7,193 nt of DNA. Origin: Proteobacteria bacterium UBA1858 (GTDB lineage: Bacteria; Pseudomonadota; Gammaproteobacteria; UBA4575). The position numbers were made by a program, and so were the translations under genes. Where the stretch lies: contig DDIE01000035.1 of assembly GCA_002338385.1 (NCBI GenBank), positions 18,459-25,651 on the forward strand, given 5' to 3'. Shown in pieces: positions 1 through 6,425 of the stretch. How positions within the stretch are numbered: the stretch's first letter is position 1; every line of letters begins with the position of its first letter. Under the pieces are notes generated by a model, which saw only the letters and a list, made by a program, of their open reading frames with translations, searched no databases and was not told the origin of the DNA.

Positions 1-810
1 CAGCCCTTTCCAGGCGGGCACACTATTCACTTCTGTCACCCAGAAAACGCCCGCTTTATCTTGCATCAAATCAACCCCTGCATAGTCCATAGCGAGCGCC
101 TGAACGGCGCTAACTGCCAGTTGTTCTGCCTCCAAACCAATGTCGACGGGCTCCACCCGACCTCCTTGAGCAACATTGGTAATCCAGCCCTGACCCGTGC
201 GCTTCATGCTGGCAATCACTTGCTCAGCCACCACGAATACGCGGTAATCAACGCCGTTCTCATGCCCACAATCAATAAATTCCTGCAGGTAGACCACACC
301 ATGCATCAGGCTCAGATCAATCAATTGACTGCGCTGACTAATACGCTGCAGACCTTTACCTTGGGAGCCAAATACCGGCTTGAGTACGAATTCGTTGCCG
401 GCATCCAATCCTTCCCGCAGGTGTTGGCTGATATAATGATAGTCACTGCTATAGATGGTTTTAGGGGTATTGATGGCGTGTTGTTTGAGCATAAATGAAG
501 TCATTCCCTTGTCCACACTGCGCTCAATACTGCGCACATTATTCATGACTCGAATACCCAGTGCCTCCAGGCCATGCAACACGTCAAGATAATAAACGAC
601 TTGCTCCAAGCTACCTCCCGGCACGCCACGCACGAATACCGCTGTTGGTAAGTCGGCAAAACCTGGCATTTCTATCTCAGCATTCGCACCAGACAAATTG
701 AAATGACAATCCTGCAGGCGCACAAATTTAGCCTGTAAACCCCTGTTAGCAAAGCTTTCCATTAACTGACGACCATGCCAACCGGGATCATCGGTAATGA
801 TTGCAATCAT
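1..810 (-). CDS. orf7: RimK-like ATP-grasp ligase of the H4MPT gene cluster (Orf7 family), 3' end cut by window
   Basis: The minus strand is open for 270 codons from ATG at 810 to the window edge without a stop, so the C-terminus is missing. The translation has the RimK/glutamate-ligase ATP-grasp pattern: a short N-terminal domain, the ATP-binding Lys in FVLKPVFGSQGKGL (about 141-154), YLQEFI (174-179), DYRVFVV (188-194), KRTGQGWITNVAQGG (203-217), which resembles the RimK Arg and Asn...GG region, and the metal-binding end VTEVNSVPAWKGL (258-270) with the E-x-N pair. Family members form amide bonds between an amino acid and a carboxylate; archaeal relatives add glutamate to H4MPT or F420. In methylotrophs orf7 sits in H4MPT clusters and is thought to act in cofactor synthesis. 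The exact reaction here is inferred, and a glutamate-adding (MptN-like) role is one option. It lies 40 nt after mch and probably shares its transcript. An AGAGA about 10 nt upstream is the only ribosome-site candidate. Confidence 0.88.
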   Translation of the reverse strand, partial: MIAIITDDPGWHGRQLMESFANRGLQAKFVRLQDCHFNLSGANAEIEMPGFADLPTAVFVRGVPGGSLEQVVYYLDVLHGLEALGIRVMNNVRSIERSVDKGMTSFMLKQHAINTPKTIYSSDYHYISQHLREGLDAGNEFVLKPVFGSQGKGLQRISQRSQLIDLSLMHGVVYLQEFIDCGHENGVDYRVFVVAEQVIASMKRTGQGWITNVAQGGRVEPVDIGLEAEQLAVSAVQALAMDYAGVDLMQDKAGVFWVTEVNSVPAWKGL

Positions 811-850
811 CCTATTTCATCTCTGTGGATAGGCTACTGGCCGAACGATA

Positions 851-1819
851 TCAGGCGCCAAAAGACTCTTTCAGCAAATCAATATTGACTTCCCCTGCCA
901 TGAACGTCCGGCCACTTTCGACAGCCGTTACACTGACCTGAGCGGGGCTGAATAGCATTTGATCGATTTTGTAAAAATCATACTCTGCATCAGAAAATAC
1001 TTGTGCAAATGGTTTGCCGTAGTCTTTGGATGTGTTCGACGGCAGATCATTAGCCAGTGCCTGCGCATCGTCATCGCTGCCGGTGATGAATAACTGTACC
1101 CGACCTGCGAACAAAATTGCGTCATTGGTACGCCCCATCGCTTGCACAAAATCGGGTATAGGCGGACTTAATGGTGCACTACCGCTACCGTCAATTATCC
1201 TTTCCAAAGGAAATTTCAGTTCATGTGCTTTGTGCAAAGCAGTTTCCAATACTCGCGCCACAACCTGCACCACGCCAGCCAGACTTTTCGTTGGGGTCAG
1301 AATAATTGTTAAATTGGCTGCCTCAACACCACATTGTTGAGCCATTTTTGCAACCAGTTCTGACGGCGGATTTTTATCAACCTCCATAACGATGCAGACT
1401 TTTTCTGCTTTATCTTGATAACCCAGTTCTGCATACAAAGGCTCACGTAATGCTGCGGCACGTCCCGGACCTGACCCCAGCGCATAAAAGGCACCTTTGC
1501 CTTCGCCATGGGAGAGTTGCCAGCCTGCATACTGACTGCCCAAACAAGCTAACACCGGATTAGAGGTGTGCACATAGACAGATAATGGCCACTGCGGTGC
1601 AGTATTAGTGTGTAATAAAGAAACATTTCCCAGTCCACCTAAGCACACCTCACTAATAAGTCGACCGGCTTCCAGACCACCCAAACAATTAATACCGGCA
1701 TCAATCAGCGTTGCGCCTGTCTGATCTTTACTGACTCCCAAGCGTAACTCGCTGGCATTTGTGAGTAAGTGATCGACAATTTTTTGGGTCAAGGTATTAA
1801 TACTGATTTCATTATTCAT
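851..1819 (-). CDS. mch: Methenyl-H4MPT cyclohydrolase
   Basis: This 322-residue cytosolic enzyme hydrolyses the methenyl bridge of methenyl-H4MPT to give formyl-H4MPT, the step between MtdB and the Fhc complex. The protein is full length for the family. Recognisable Mch segments are the N-terminal GATLIDAGINCLGGLEAGR (35-53), the glycine-rich YALGSGPGRAA (112-122), and the C-terminal FYKIDQMLFSPAQVSV (282-297) followed by SGRTFMAGEVN (302-312). No cofactor motif is expected and none is seen. The start at ATG 1819 gives the expected Mch N-terminus; the ribosome site is weak, with only a GAG and TTGGA region before it. It begins 30 nt after orfY and ends in TGA 40 nt before orf7, which fits one operon. 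Shorter frames on both strands inside it are shadows. The family call is very secure. Confidence 0.96.
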   Translation of the reverse strand: MNNEISINTLTQKIVDHLLTNASELRLGVSKDQTGATLIDAGINCLGGLEAGRLISEVCLGGLGNVSLLHTNTAPQWPLSVYVHTSNPVLACLGSQYAGWQLSHGEGKGAFYALGSGPGRAAALREPLYAELGYQDKAEKVCIVMEVDKNPPSELVAKMAQQCGVEAANLTIILTPTKSLAGVVQVVARVLETALHKAHELKFPLERIIDGSGSAPLSPPIPDFVQAMGRTNDAILFAGRVQLFITGSDDDAQALANDLPSNTSKDYGKPFAQVFSDAEYDFYKIDQMLFSPAQVSVTAVESGRTFMAGEVNIDLLKESFGA

Positions 1820-1849
1820 AGTCCAAGTCTCAGATGTGGTAATTGATGA

Positions 1850-2971
1850 TTAGTTATACGAATCAAGCAGTTTAAGCAGCTCACACTCACGTTGTTGCAA
1901 CAACAGCATAGGCTCAGCCGGATCCAACTCGGCGCCCAGACTGTGCACACTACATAATGGTTCACCCTGAGCAATACGATAACCTTGTGGTGGACGATCT
2001 TTCGCCCAGTCTGGCCAAATTATGCTGGCTGGGATACGAATATCCTGAGGCGCGTAAACAATCCTGTAAGCGTGCCTGTGGGTCGCTAATGATCCCACTG
2101 TAGTCAACTGCTCACGGTCACACACTCTGATGTGTGCGTCAACCAGATTGAGCTCAGGATTAAGCTGTTCATAGAGTTCAAATGATGCCGCTATTCTAGG
2201 ATTCATCTCCAGCACATACAGGCTTTGTTGCGACCACATCATATCTAAACTAAACACACCGAGGTAATTAAAATAATCAGCAAGAGCAGAAATGTAACGA
2301 TCAATTATGCTACCAATAGTTGTTGCGATTGGATAATTTGCCTGCACACCTGCGAATATAAAAGGATAGTCTGCTGCTAGATCAGGATTGACGAATTGGC
2401 GATTAATACCTAGCCGATGAACTGTGTTTGTCTGGGCCAAACACAGTACCGAAATTGGCAGTCCTGGAACTTCCTGTTGCCAATAATGGCCACCATCAGT
2501 GCCCGCCTGTGCGTTGCGCAACACCCCTGTACCGCCACAACTATGGCGTGTTTTCGTGAGCCATGTTGAGTTTAGCTTAGGTGGTGTAAATTGAGTCACT
2601 GGATACTTTACAGCCAATTCATCAAGACTATGAAAAAAATAGTGCGGATCTAAAATTTTGCTGATCGCGCTTGCATCTCCACACAGTCTCCAGCTGGCAT
2701 GTGCTGTGATTTCCGCTGCTAGGTGTTCGGCGCCTGCACCTAATAATACGCGTGCCCGTGGATAGTTTTGTTTGAGCAGAGTAAGGGTGGACTCCAGGCG
2801 TTGCTGTGGCCAGCGGCCATGGACTAGATTAATCCTGAAGTATGCTTGCGCGCACAGGCGTGTTTCACTATCGGCGAAAGCATCAACCGCGATTACGTCA
2901 TAACCAGCACGCGACGCAGACTCAGTTAAAGCCCGCGCCGAGTGTGCAATTATGATGAGGGTATTACTTAT
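1850..2971 (-). CDS. orfY: ATP-grasp protein of the H4MPT cluster (OrfY family), non-standard start
   Basis: The frame is open from just after a TAA (2974-2972) to TAA at 1852-1850, about 373 codons. The first ATG/GTG/TTG-type codon is a TTG at 2617, but the 115 or so residues before it are clearly coding: they begin with a beta strand and turn, TLIIIAHSARALTESA (4-19 if ATA 2971 is codon 1), typical of this family's nucleotide-binding N-terminus. Only ATA 2971, ATC 2956, ATA 2953 or ATT 2950 could start it. ATA 2971 is favoured because it gives I/M-S-N-T-L-I-I-I-A, overlaps the mtdB end by 8 nt, and is one base from ATG. ATP-grasp features are a glycine loop CGGTGV (about 145-150) after a Lys, and VLEMNPRIAASFELYE (about 253-268), whose Glu and Asn would bind Mg-ATP. 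orfY is found with mtdB and mch in methylotrophs and is needed for or linked to H4MPT-dependent oxidation. Its substrate is unknown; a ligase role in cofactor synthesis is inferred. The start is uncertain. Confidence 0.85.
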   Translation of the reverse strand: MSNTLIIIAHSARALTESASRAGYDVIAVDAFADSETRLCAQAYFRINLVHGRWPQQRLESTLTLLKQNYPRARVLLGAGAEHLAAEITAHASWRLCGDASAISKILDPHYFFHSLDELAVKYPVTQFTPPKLNSTWLTKTRHSCGGTGVLRNAQAGTDGGHYWQQEVPGLPISVLCLAQTNTVHRLGINRQFVNPDLAADYPFIFAGVQANYPIATTIGSIIDRYISALADYFNYLGVFSLDMMWSQQSLYVLEMNPRIAASFELYEQLNPELNLVDAHIRVCDREQLTTVGSLATHRHAYRIVYAPQDIRIPASIIWPDWAKDRPPQGYRIAQGEPLCSVHSLGAELDPAEPMLLLQQRECELLKLLDSYN

Positions 2972-3866
2972 TTACGTACTCGCGAGCAACTTCAAAAGCG
3001 TGTTCGAAATGCAGGTAAATCGGTTTGTCTGACTCACACATCTTTTTCAGCAGCAGATTTTGGGTTTGGTACTTAACGTTGCCAATTGCCAGCGCGCCAA
3101 TCCCGACTGCACCACTGGGTGAGCCATCAATCACTTTCGCATTATCCATAACATCTAATCCGGCAATACCGGATGGGGGTACCGCATTGACATCGGCAGC
3201 GACTTTGAGTTGCACAGCTTTTTGCAATTGCTCTTCGTTGAGCACCTCAATGCCTGCGGAAGCGGTAGCTAAAATCACATCGACCTCGGCTAGACAATTA
3301 TTTAGCTCATCAATTGAATCGCCCGCTATCGAGATTTCATCGGAACCGTATTCAGCGTTACATACTCCCGCAACACGCTGTGATTTATCTTTTTTGCGAC
3401 CGTATATTGTGACATTGGCACCCGCTTTGGCCGCAATCACTGCACCGGCCATACCCACTGGCCCGGTACCGCCCAAACAAGCCACATTCTTTCCGCTCAA
3501 GTCGCTGTTAAACTTGTCTTGCAGAGCGCTCTCAACAGCTGCCAACATACCAGCAGCGGTGGTGAAAGCACCACTTGGATCAGCAAAAGCCGACACCTCA
3601 AATGGCGGTACCATTGATTTTTGGCATACCTTTAGCATATCCATTGCAACATGCATGTCACGCCCACCAAAAAATATACCTGTGCGTTTAACACCACTAG
3701 GTCCGCGCGAAAAAATAGCATCTTGCACAAGAGCTTGAACTTCATCTTGTTCGACCGAGACGTAAGGAATACAGTTTGACCAGCCGGCATCAATCGCCAT
3801 ATTTACGTCGAATGGGCTTAAATTCTTGGCCGCAGTAATCATATGAAGAATAAAAGGTTTTTCCAT
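2964..3866 (-). CDS. mtdB: NAD(P)-dependent methylene-H4MPT dehydrogenase
   Basis: This 300-residue cytosolic enzyme oxidises methylene-H4MPT to methenyl-H4MPT, the first redox step after formaldehyde capture. The N-terminal half matches MtdB rather than MtdA: FILHMI (5-10), SPFDVNMAIDAG (17-28), QDAIFSR (48-54), VKRTGIFFGG (59-68) and FADPSGAFTTAAGM (94-107). The Rossmann loop is GGTGPVG (132-138), followed by YGRKKDK (155-161), whose basic residues suggest NADP binding. The C-terminal ADVNAVPPSGIAGLDV (224-239) and GVGIGALA-type segment IGIGALAIGNVKYQTQ (about 254-269; the residue before is Val) are also MtdB hallmarks. MtdC-type paralogues are a less likely alternative. A good ribosome site, AAAGAGAG, lies 7 nt before ATG 3866. 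It ends at TAA 2966-2964, overlapping the probable orfY start, so the two are probably translationally coupled. A promoter candidate lies upstream at 3947-3919. Confidence 0.95.
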   Translation of the reverse strand: MEKPFILHMITAAKNLSPFDVNMAIDAGWSNCIPYVSVEQDEVQALVQDAIFSRGPSGVKRTGIFFGGRDMHVAMDMLKVCQKSMVPPFEVSAFADPSGAFTTAAGMLAAVESALQDKFNSDLSGKNVACLGGTGPVGMAGAVIAAKAGANVTIYGRKKDKSQRVAGVCNAEYGSDEISIAGDSIDELNNCLAEVDVILATASAGIEVLNEEQLQKAVQLKVAADVNAVPPSGIAGLDVMDNAKVIDGSPSGAVGIGALAIGNVKYQTQNLLLKKMCESDKPIYLHFEHAFEVAREYVNK

Positions 3867-3873
3867 GTCTTTG

Positions 3874-3881
3874 CTCTCTTT
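3874..3881 (-). promoter_or_regulatory. Ribosome binding site of mtdB
   Basis: The minus strand reads AAAGAGAG, ending 7 nt before the mtdB ATG. It is the clearest Shine-Dalgarno-like site in the window, since the other genes have weak or no matches. This supports the chosen mtdB start and suggests strong initiation at the head of the mtdB-orfY-mch-orf7 group. Confidence 0.6.
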
Positions 3882-3918
3882 TAGTTGTATCCCTGATTAA
3901 AAATAAATGATCGCAAGC

Positions 3919-3947
3919 CTTATATATTAATAAGCTTATCTTTTCTA
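3919..3947 (-). promoter_or_regulatory. Candidate sigma70 promoter for mtdB-orfY-mch-orf7
   Basis: In the AT-rich 116-bp gap between the orf4 stop and mtdB, the minus strand has TAGAAA (3947-3942, 4 of 6 to the -35 consensus), a 17-nt spacer, and TATAAG (3924-3919, 5 of 6 to the -10). A start near 3912 would leave a leader of about 45 nt. The spacer contains the perfect 10-bp palindrome ATAAGCTTAT (3930-3939). AT-rich DNA gives such matches by chance, and orf4 could also read through into mtdB, as no terminator is visible in the gap. Confidence 0.35.
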
Positions 3948-3982
3948 GATATTTTGTAGGTTTTGCTTAAATAAAAATCGTT

Positions 3983-4984
3983 TTAAGCTGTTATTTGTGA
4001 ATCTTGACTGTGAGGTTTATCGATAACGTCAATCATGCTGCCTGAGTTATTGGCTTGCACAACCTTGTAAGTAAGTTGTGGCAGATGTGCAAACTTAGCC
4101 TGCAATTCGCGCATACTCAAATGCGCTGCCGTGTCACTATCATAGAAGGCGAACCCAGTGGGCCCCCAGGAACTCTGGCCAACACCAGGAATTTGCTTAG
4201 ATATCAAAAATTGGATTATCTCAGCGACCGCAGGACTGGTGTAGCGCCCCCCCTGAGCCGGAGCAAAATAATCACCGACCCGCTGTTGTATTTCACGAAT
4301 TCCCAAACCGAATTCCTGCAAATTATTTTCTAGAATACCTGGCAAAACTCTGGCTAATACTTGACGTGATAAAAAGCCCGCACATTGATCCGAAAATCGC
4401 GGCAAAGTAAGGAAAGCATCTGTCTCATTAGAGCCATGCAGACCCGTGTCACTATTGTCAGAGATGATCAGTATACGCCAGGCCTCAGGAAAATCGTGCC
4501 GCGCGATCATCGGCGGCACTCTATTTTTTTGACCACGACCACCATCCACAATCATGCCACCATGATCAAATGCAGCAATCCCTATCCCTGATCTGACTCC
4601 ACGACTGAGCTCTTGAGCGATCTCTGGCGTGCTGACTTGCTGCTGCCACAACTTAGCGATTGCAGTGCCCACACACAGTGCCAGTTGGGTACCAGAACCC
4701 AGACCGGCATGCTCTGGGATTGCATGATGTATTTTGATTTCACAGGTGCCGTCTAAGTTCCATTTTTCGAATAACTCACGCGCATATTTGAGGGCGCGCT
4801 GATGGCTGGGTCCACTGCCGGTAAATCGTTCAGCTGGGGTGACTGTCATTTTCAGATCAAAGCCATCAATAGCCACCCCGACACTGATGAATTTTCTGCC
4901 CAAAGCACCACCGAGATCAACAAACCCCAAGTGGAGTCTAGCTGGGGTCTTGATGGTGACGCTCTGATTGTTATGACATAGCAT
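3983..4984 (-). CDS. orf4: Beta-ribofuranosylaminobenzene 5'-phosphate synthase (RFAP synthase)
   Basis: The product has 333 residues, the usual family size. RFAP synthase joins 4-hydroxybenzoate or p-aminobenzoate to phosphoribosyl pyrophosphate with loss of CO2 and pyrophosphate, the first committed step in making the arylamine part of methanopterin; in archaea the gene is called mptG. The protein has a GHMP-kinase-like fold: TPARLHLGFVDLGG (13-26) at the N-terminus, the phosphate loop PEHAGLGSGTQLALCVG (90-106), SGIGIAAFDHGGMIVDGG (132-149), and the C-terminal GVGQSSWGPTGFAF (267-280), all characteristic of this family. The start at ATG 4984 leaves about 10 residues before the conserved core; the ribosome site is weak (AAAAGA). 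It is the only dedicated cofactor-biosynthesis enzyme in view with a well-established reaction. It is transcribed away from fhcB across a shared promoter region, and towards mtdB, 116 bp downstream. Confidence 0.94.
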   Translation of the reverse strand: MLCHNNQSVTIKTPARLHLGFVDLGGALGRKFISVGVAIDGFDLKMTVTPAERFTGSGPSHQRALKYARELFEKWNLDGTCEIKIHHAIPEHAGLGSGTQLALCVGTAIAKLWQQQVSTPEIAQELSRGVRSGIGIAAFDHGGMIVDGGRGQKNRVPPMIARHDFPEAWRILIISDNSDTGLHGSNETDAFLTLPRFSDQCAGFLSRQVLARVLPGILENNLQEFGLGIREIQQRVGDYFAPAQGGRYTSPAVAEIIQFLISKQIPGVGQSSWGPTGFAFYDSDTAAHLSMRELQAKFAHLPQLTYKVVQANNSGSMIDVIDKPHSQDSQITA

Positions 4985-5003
4985 AGGTTATCTTTTGGAT
5001 ATG

Positions 5004-5014
5004 TTAATTAAATG
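5004..5014. repeat. 11-bp direct repeat, copy 1 (TTAATTAAATG)
   Basis: TTAATTAAATG occurs here and again at 5115-5125, exactly 111 bp apart; the match does not extend on either side. It contains the 8-bp palindrome TTAATTAA. This copy sits 19 nt before the orf4 start codon, in its probable 5' leader. It may be a regulator site or chance in AT-rich DNA. Confidence 0.5.
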
Positions 5015-5099
5015 CACGAAAACTCGCCAAGTTCTCGGTAATTGGTTACATTTTACACTAATAATGCGGTTTCAAACTAGCCGTGACTGACCGAAACAA

Positions 5100-5107
5100 A
5101 TTATACT
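5100..5107. promoter_or_regulatory. Overlapping -10 elements, candidate bidirectional promoter
   Basis: The 8 bp ATTATACT hold a perfect -10 on the minus strand (TATAAT, 5105-5100), facing orf4, and a 5-of-6 -10 on the plus strand (TATACT, 5102-5107), facing fhcB. Starts would be near 5093 for orf4 (leader about 108 nt) and near 5114 for fhcB (leader about 55 nt). Neither has a convincing -35 at 16-18 nt, so an activator may be needed. Shared -10 sequences of this kind are known from bacterial bidirectional promoters. No transcription data are available here. Confidence 0.4.
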
Positions 5108-5114
5108 CTATCAC

Positions 5115-5125
5115 TTAATTAAATG
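5115..5125. repeat. 11-bp direct repeat, copy 2 (TTAATTAAATG)
   Basis: Second copy of the repeat at 5004-5014. It lies just downstream of the predicted plus-strand start (about 5114) and within the spacer and -35 zone of the predicted minus-strand promoter. A protein bound here could therefore affect both directions. It ends 43 nt before the fhcB start codon. Confidence 0.5.
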
Positions 5126-5168
5126 ACGCTTCCATGAAGTTCCACTGATTAGCCATTGACCAAATACT

Positions 5169-6419
5169 ATGCAATTTAACAACGTGACTTGCCCACACTG
5201 CGGGCTCCTGTGTGATGACTTAACTGTGGCAGTCGATGAAGGTGTGGTGCAGCTGCAAACACCGCGTGATGTGAATTGCAGCAAGGCCTTTGCCGACGCC
5301 ACTATCAGTGCGGACTTGCCGAGCCCTAAAATTGCCGGCCGTGAGGTGTCACTGGATGAGGCTATTCATAAGGCAAGTGAGATTTTGGCACATGCTTCAC
5401 AGCCACTGATCAACGGCCTGATTGCCGACGTGCAAGCATGCCGCGCCGCTATCGCATTGACGGAAAAAGTGGGCGGGGTAATTGATCATGCCAATGGCAA
5501 AAATATTCGTCCTAATGTCGCTATCATGCAGCGCTTAGGAAAAGTTAAAACCACTCTGGCAGAGGCTCGTAATCGTGCTGATAATGTAATTATTTTTGGC
5601 TCTCAGGTGTTAGATCGCTTTCCACGTTTGATGGATCGTATCCTTAAGCCGGAACAGAGTTTAGGCTCACAGCAGACCATCAATAAATCCATTACCGTAC
5701 TCGATGCTGCAGGTACTGAAACTTCGCCGCAGATTAGTCAGCATGAGTCGATCAATTATCAACAACTGGAGCTGGATTCACTCGACTCAATTATTCAAGC
5801 TTTGCAAAACGTGATTGAGAACAACTCTGCAACAGCAGCTGATGATAACTTGCAGATATTACATAAGCTGAGAGACCAGATTTACCAGAAAAACTACACT
5901 GTATTGATATGGAGCACGAGCTTGCTGGATGCAGAGGCCGCCGAGCAAACTATTCAGTCGATCACCCTCAGCATAAAAAAAGTCATGCAAGATGTACGCT
6001 GCGTGGGCATGCCTCTAGGAGGTTCTAAAGGTGAGATTACCGCGAGTCAGGTCGTCACCTGGCAAGCAGGTGTGCCATTGCCAGTAGCATTCATGAGCGG
6101 TGTCCCTCAGCATGATCCAGTCCTCTATAACGGCCCGGAGATGCTAGAGAAACAGGAAGCAGACGCTATGCTGTGGTTATCCACCTATCGCTCAACAGAC
6201 ACCCCCCCTGCATGCGATATCCCAACTGTTGTGATCGGTCATGCCAATATGCGGTGTGATGACGCAGCCGTGTTCATCCCTGTTGGAATACCCGGCATTG
6301 ATACCCGCGGCCTAGCCTGCCGCACCGATAGCGTCGCCACGCTGCCTCTGCTTAAGATAAGAGACATCGGCTTGCCGCACGCAAGTGATGTGATCGAAAA
6401 AATTACTCAACAGATATAA
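5169..6419 (+). CDS. fhcB: Formyltransferase/hydrolase complex subunit B (formylmethanofuran dehydrogenase subunit B homologue)
   Basis: This 416-residue protein is homologous to the molybdopterin-binding subunit FwdB/FmdB of archaeal formylmethanofuran dehydrogenase, but in methylotrophs it is a non-redox part of the cytosolic Fhc complex, which transfers the formyl group from formyl-H4MPT to a methanofuran analogue and hydrolyses it to formate. Visible features are the N-terminal TCPHCGLLCDDL (7-18) with Cys8, Cys11 and Cys15, plus Cys37; a DEAIHKASEIL helix (63-73); DHANGKNIRPNVAIMQ (106-121), where archaeal enzymes have the metal-ligand Cys-His pair; a variable middle (about 180-245); MPLGGSKGEITASQVVTW (281-298); and QEADAMLWLST (329-339). 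The loss of the catalytic residues fits a structural role. The start at ATG 5169 places the Cys motif at the family position; no ribosome site is evident. fhcA follows after 6 nt, so the pair is one transcript. Confidence 0.93.
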   Translation: MQFNNVTCPHCGLLCDDLTVAVDEGVVQLQTPRDVNCSKAFADATISADLPSPKIAGREVSLDEAIHKASEILAHASQPLINGLIADVQACRAAIALTEKVGGVIDHANGKNIRPNVAIMQRLGKVKTTLAEARNRADNVIIFGSQVLDRFPRLMDRILKPEQSLGSQQTINKSITVLDAAGTETSPQISQHESINYQQLELDSLDSIIQALQNVIENNSATAADDNLQILHKLRDQIYQKNYTVLIWSTSLLDAEAAEQTIQSITLSIKKVMQDVRCVGMPLGGSKGEITASQVVTWQAGVPLPVAFMSGVPQHDPVLYNGPEMLEKQEADAMLWLSTYRSTDTPPACDIPTVVIGHANMRCDDAAVFIPVGIPGIDTRGLACRTDSVATLPLLKIRDIGLPHASDVIEKITQQI

Positions 6420-6425
6420 TTCACT

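Noticed and set aside
1850..2617. orfY as a 255-residue protein starting at TTG 2617
   Set aside because: This would delete the conserved N-terminal nucleotide-binding domain; the open frame with family-like sequence continues about 115 residues further upstream and no ribosome site precedes the TTG.
2631..2638. Possible frameshift at an A-run inside orfY
   Set aside because: The frame reads through without a break and the translation on both sides (DPHYFFHSLDELAVKYP) is continuous.
3025..3738. A 237-codon open frame on the plus strand opposite mtdB, and another of 145 codons at 61-498 opposite orf7
   Set aside because: Both lie wholly within strongly recognisable genes on the other strand, have no recognisable domains, and their low-complexity Ser/Ala/Pro or His/Leu-rich translations are typical antisense shadows.
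3867..3982. Rho-independent terminator after orf4
   Set aside because: There are T-rich stretches but no GC-rich hairpin before them; the only palindrome is AT-only apart from a central GC and fits a promoter spacer better.
4055..4333. A 92-codon plus-strand frame inside orf4, plus a 61- and an 81-codon minus-strand frame inside fhcA
   Set aside because: No ribosome sites or recognisable protein features, and all are covered by well-supported genes on the opposite strand.
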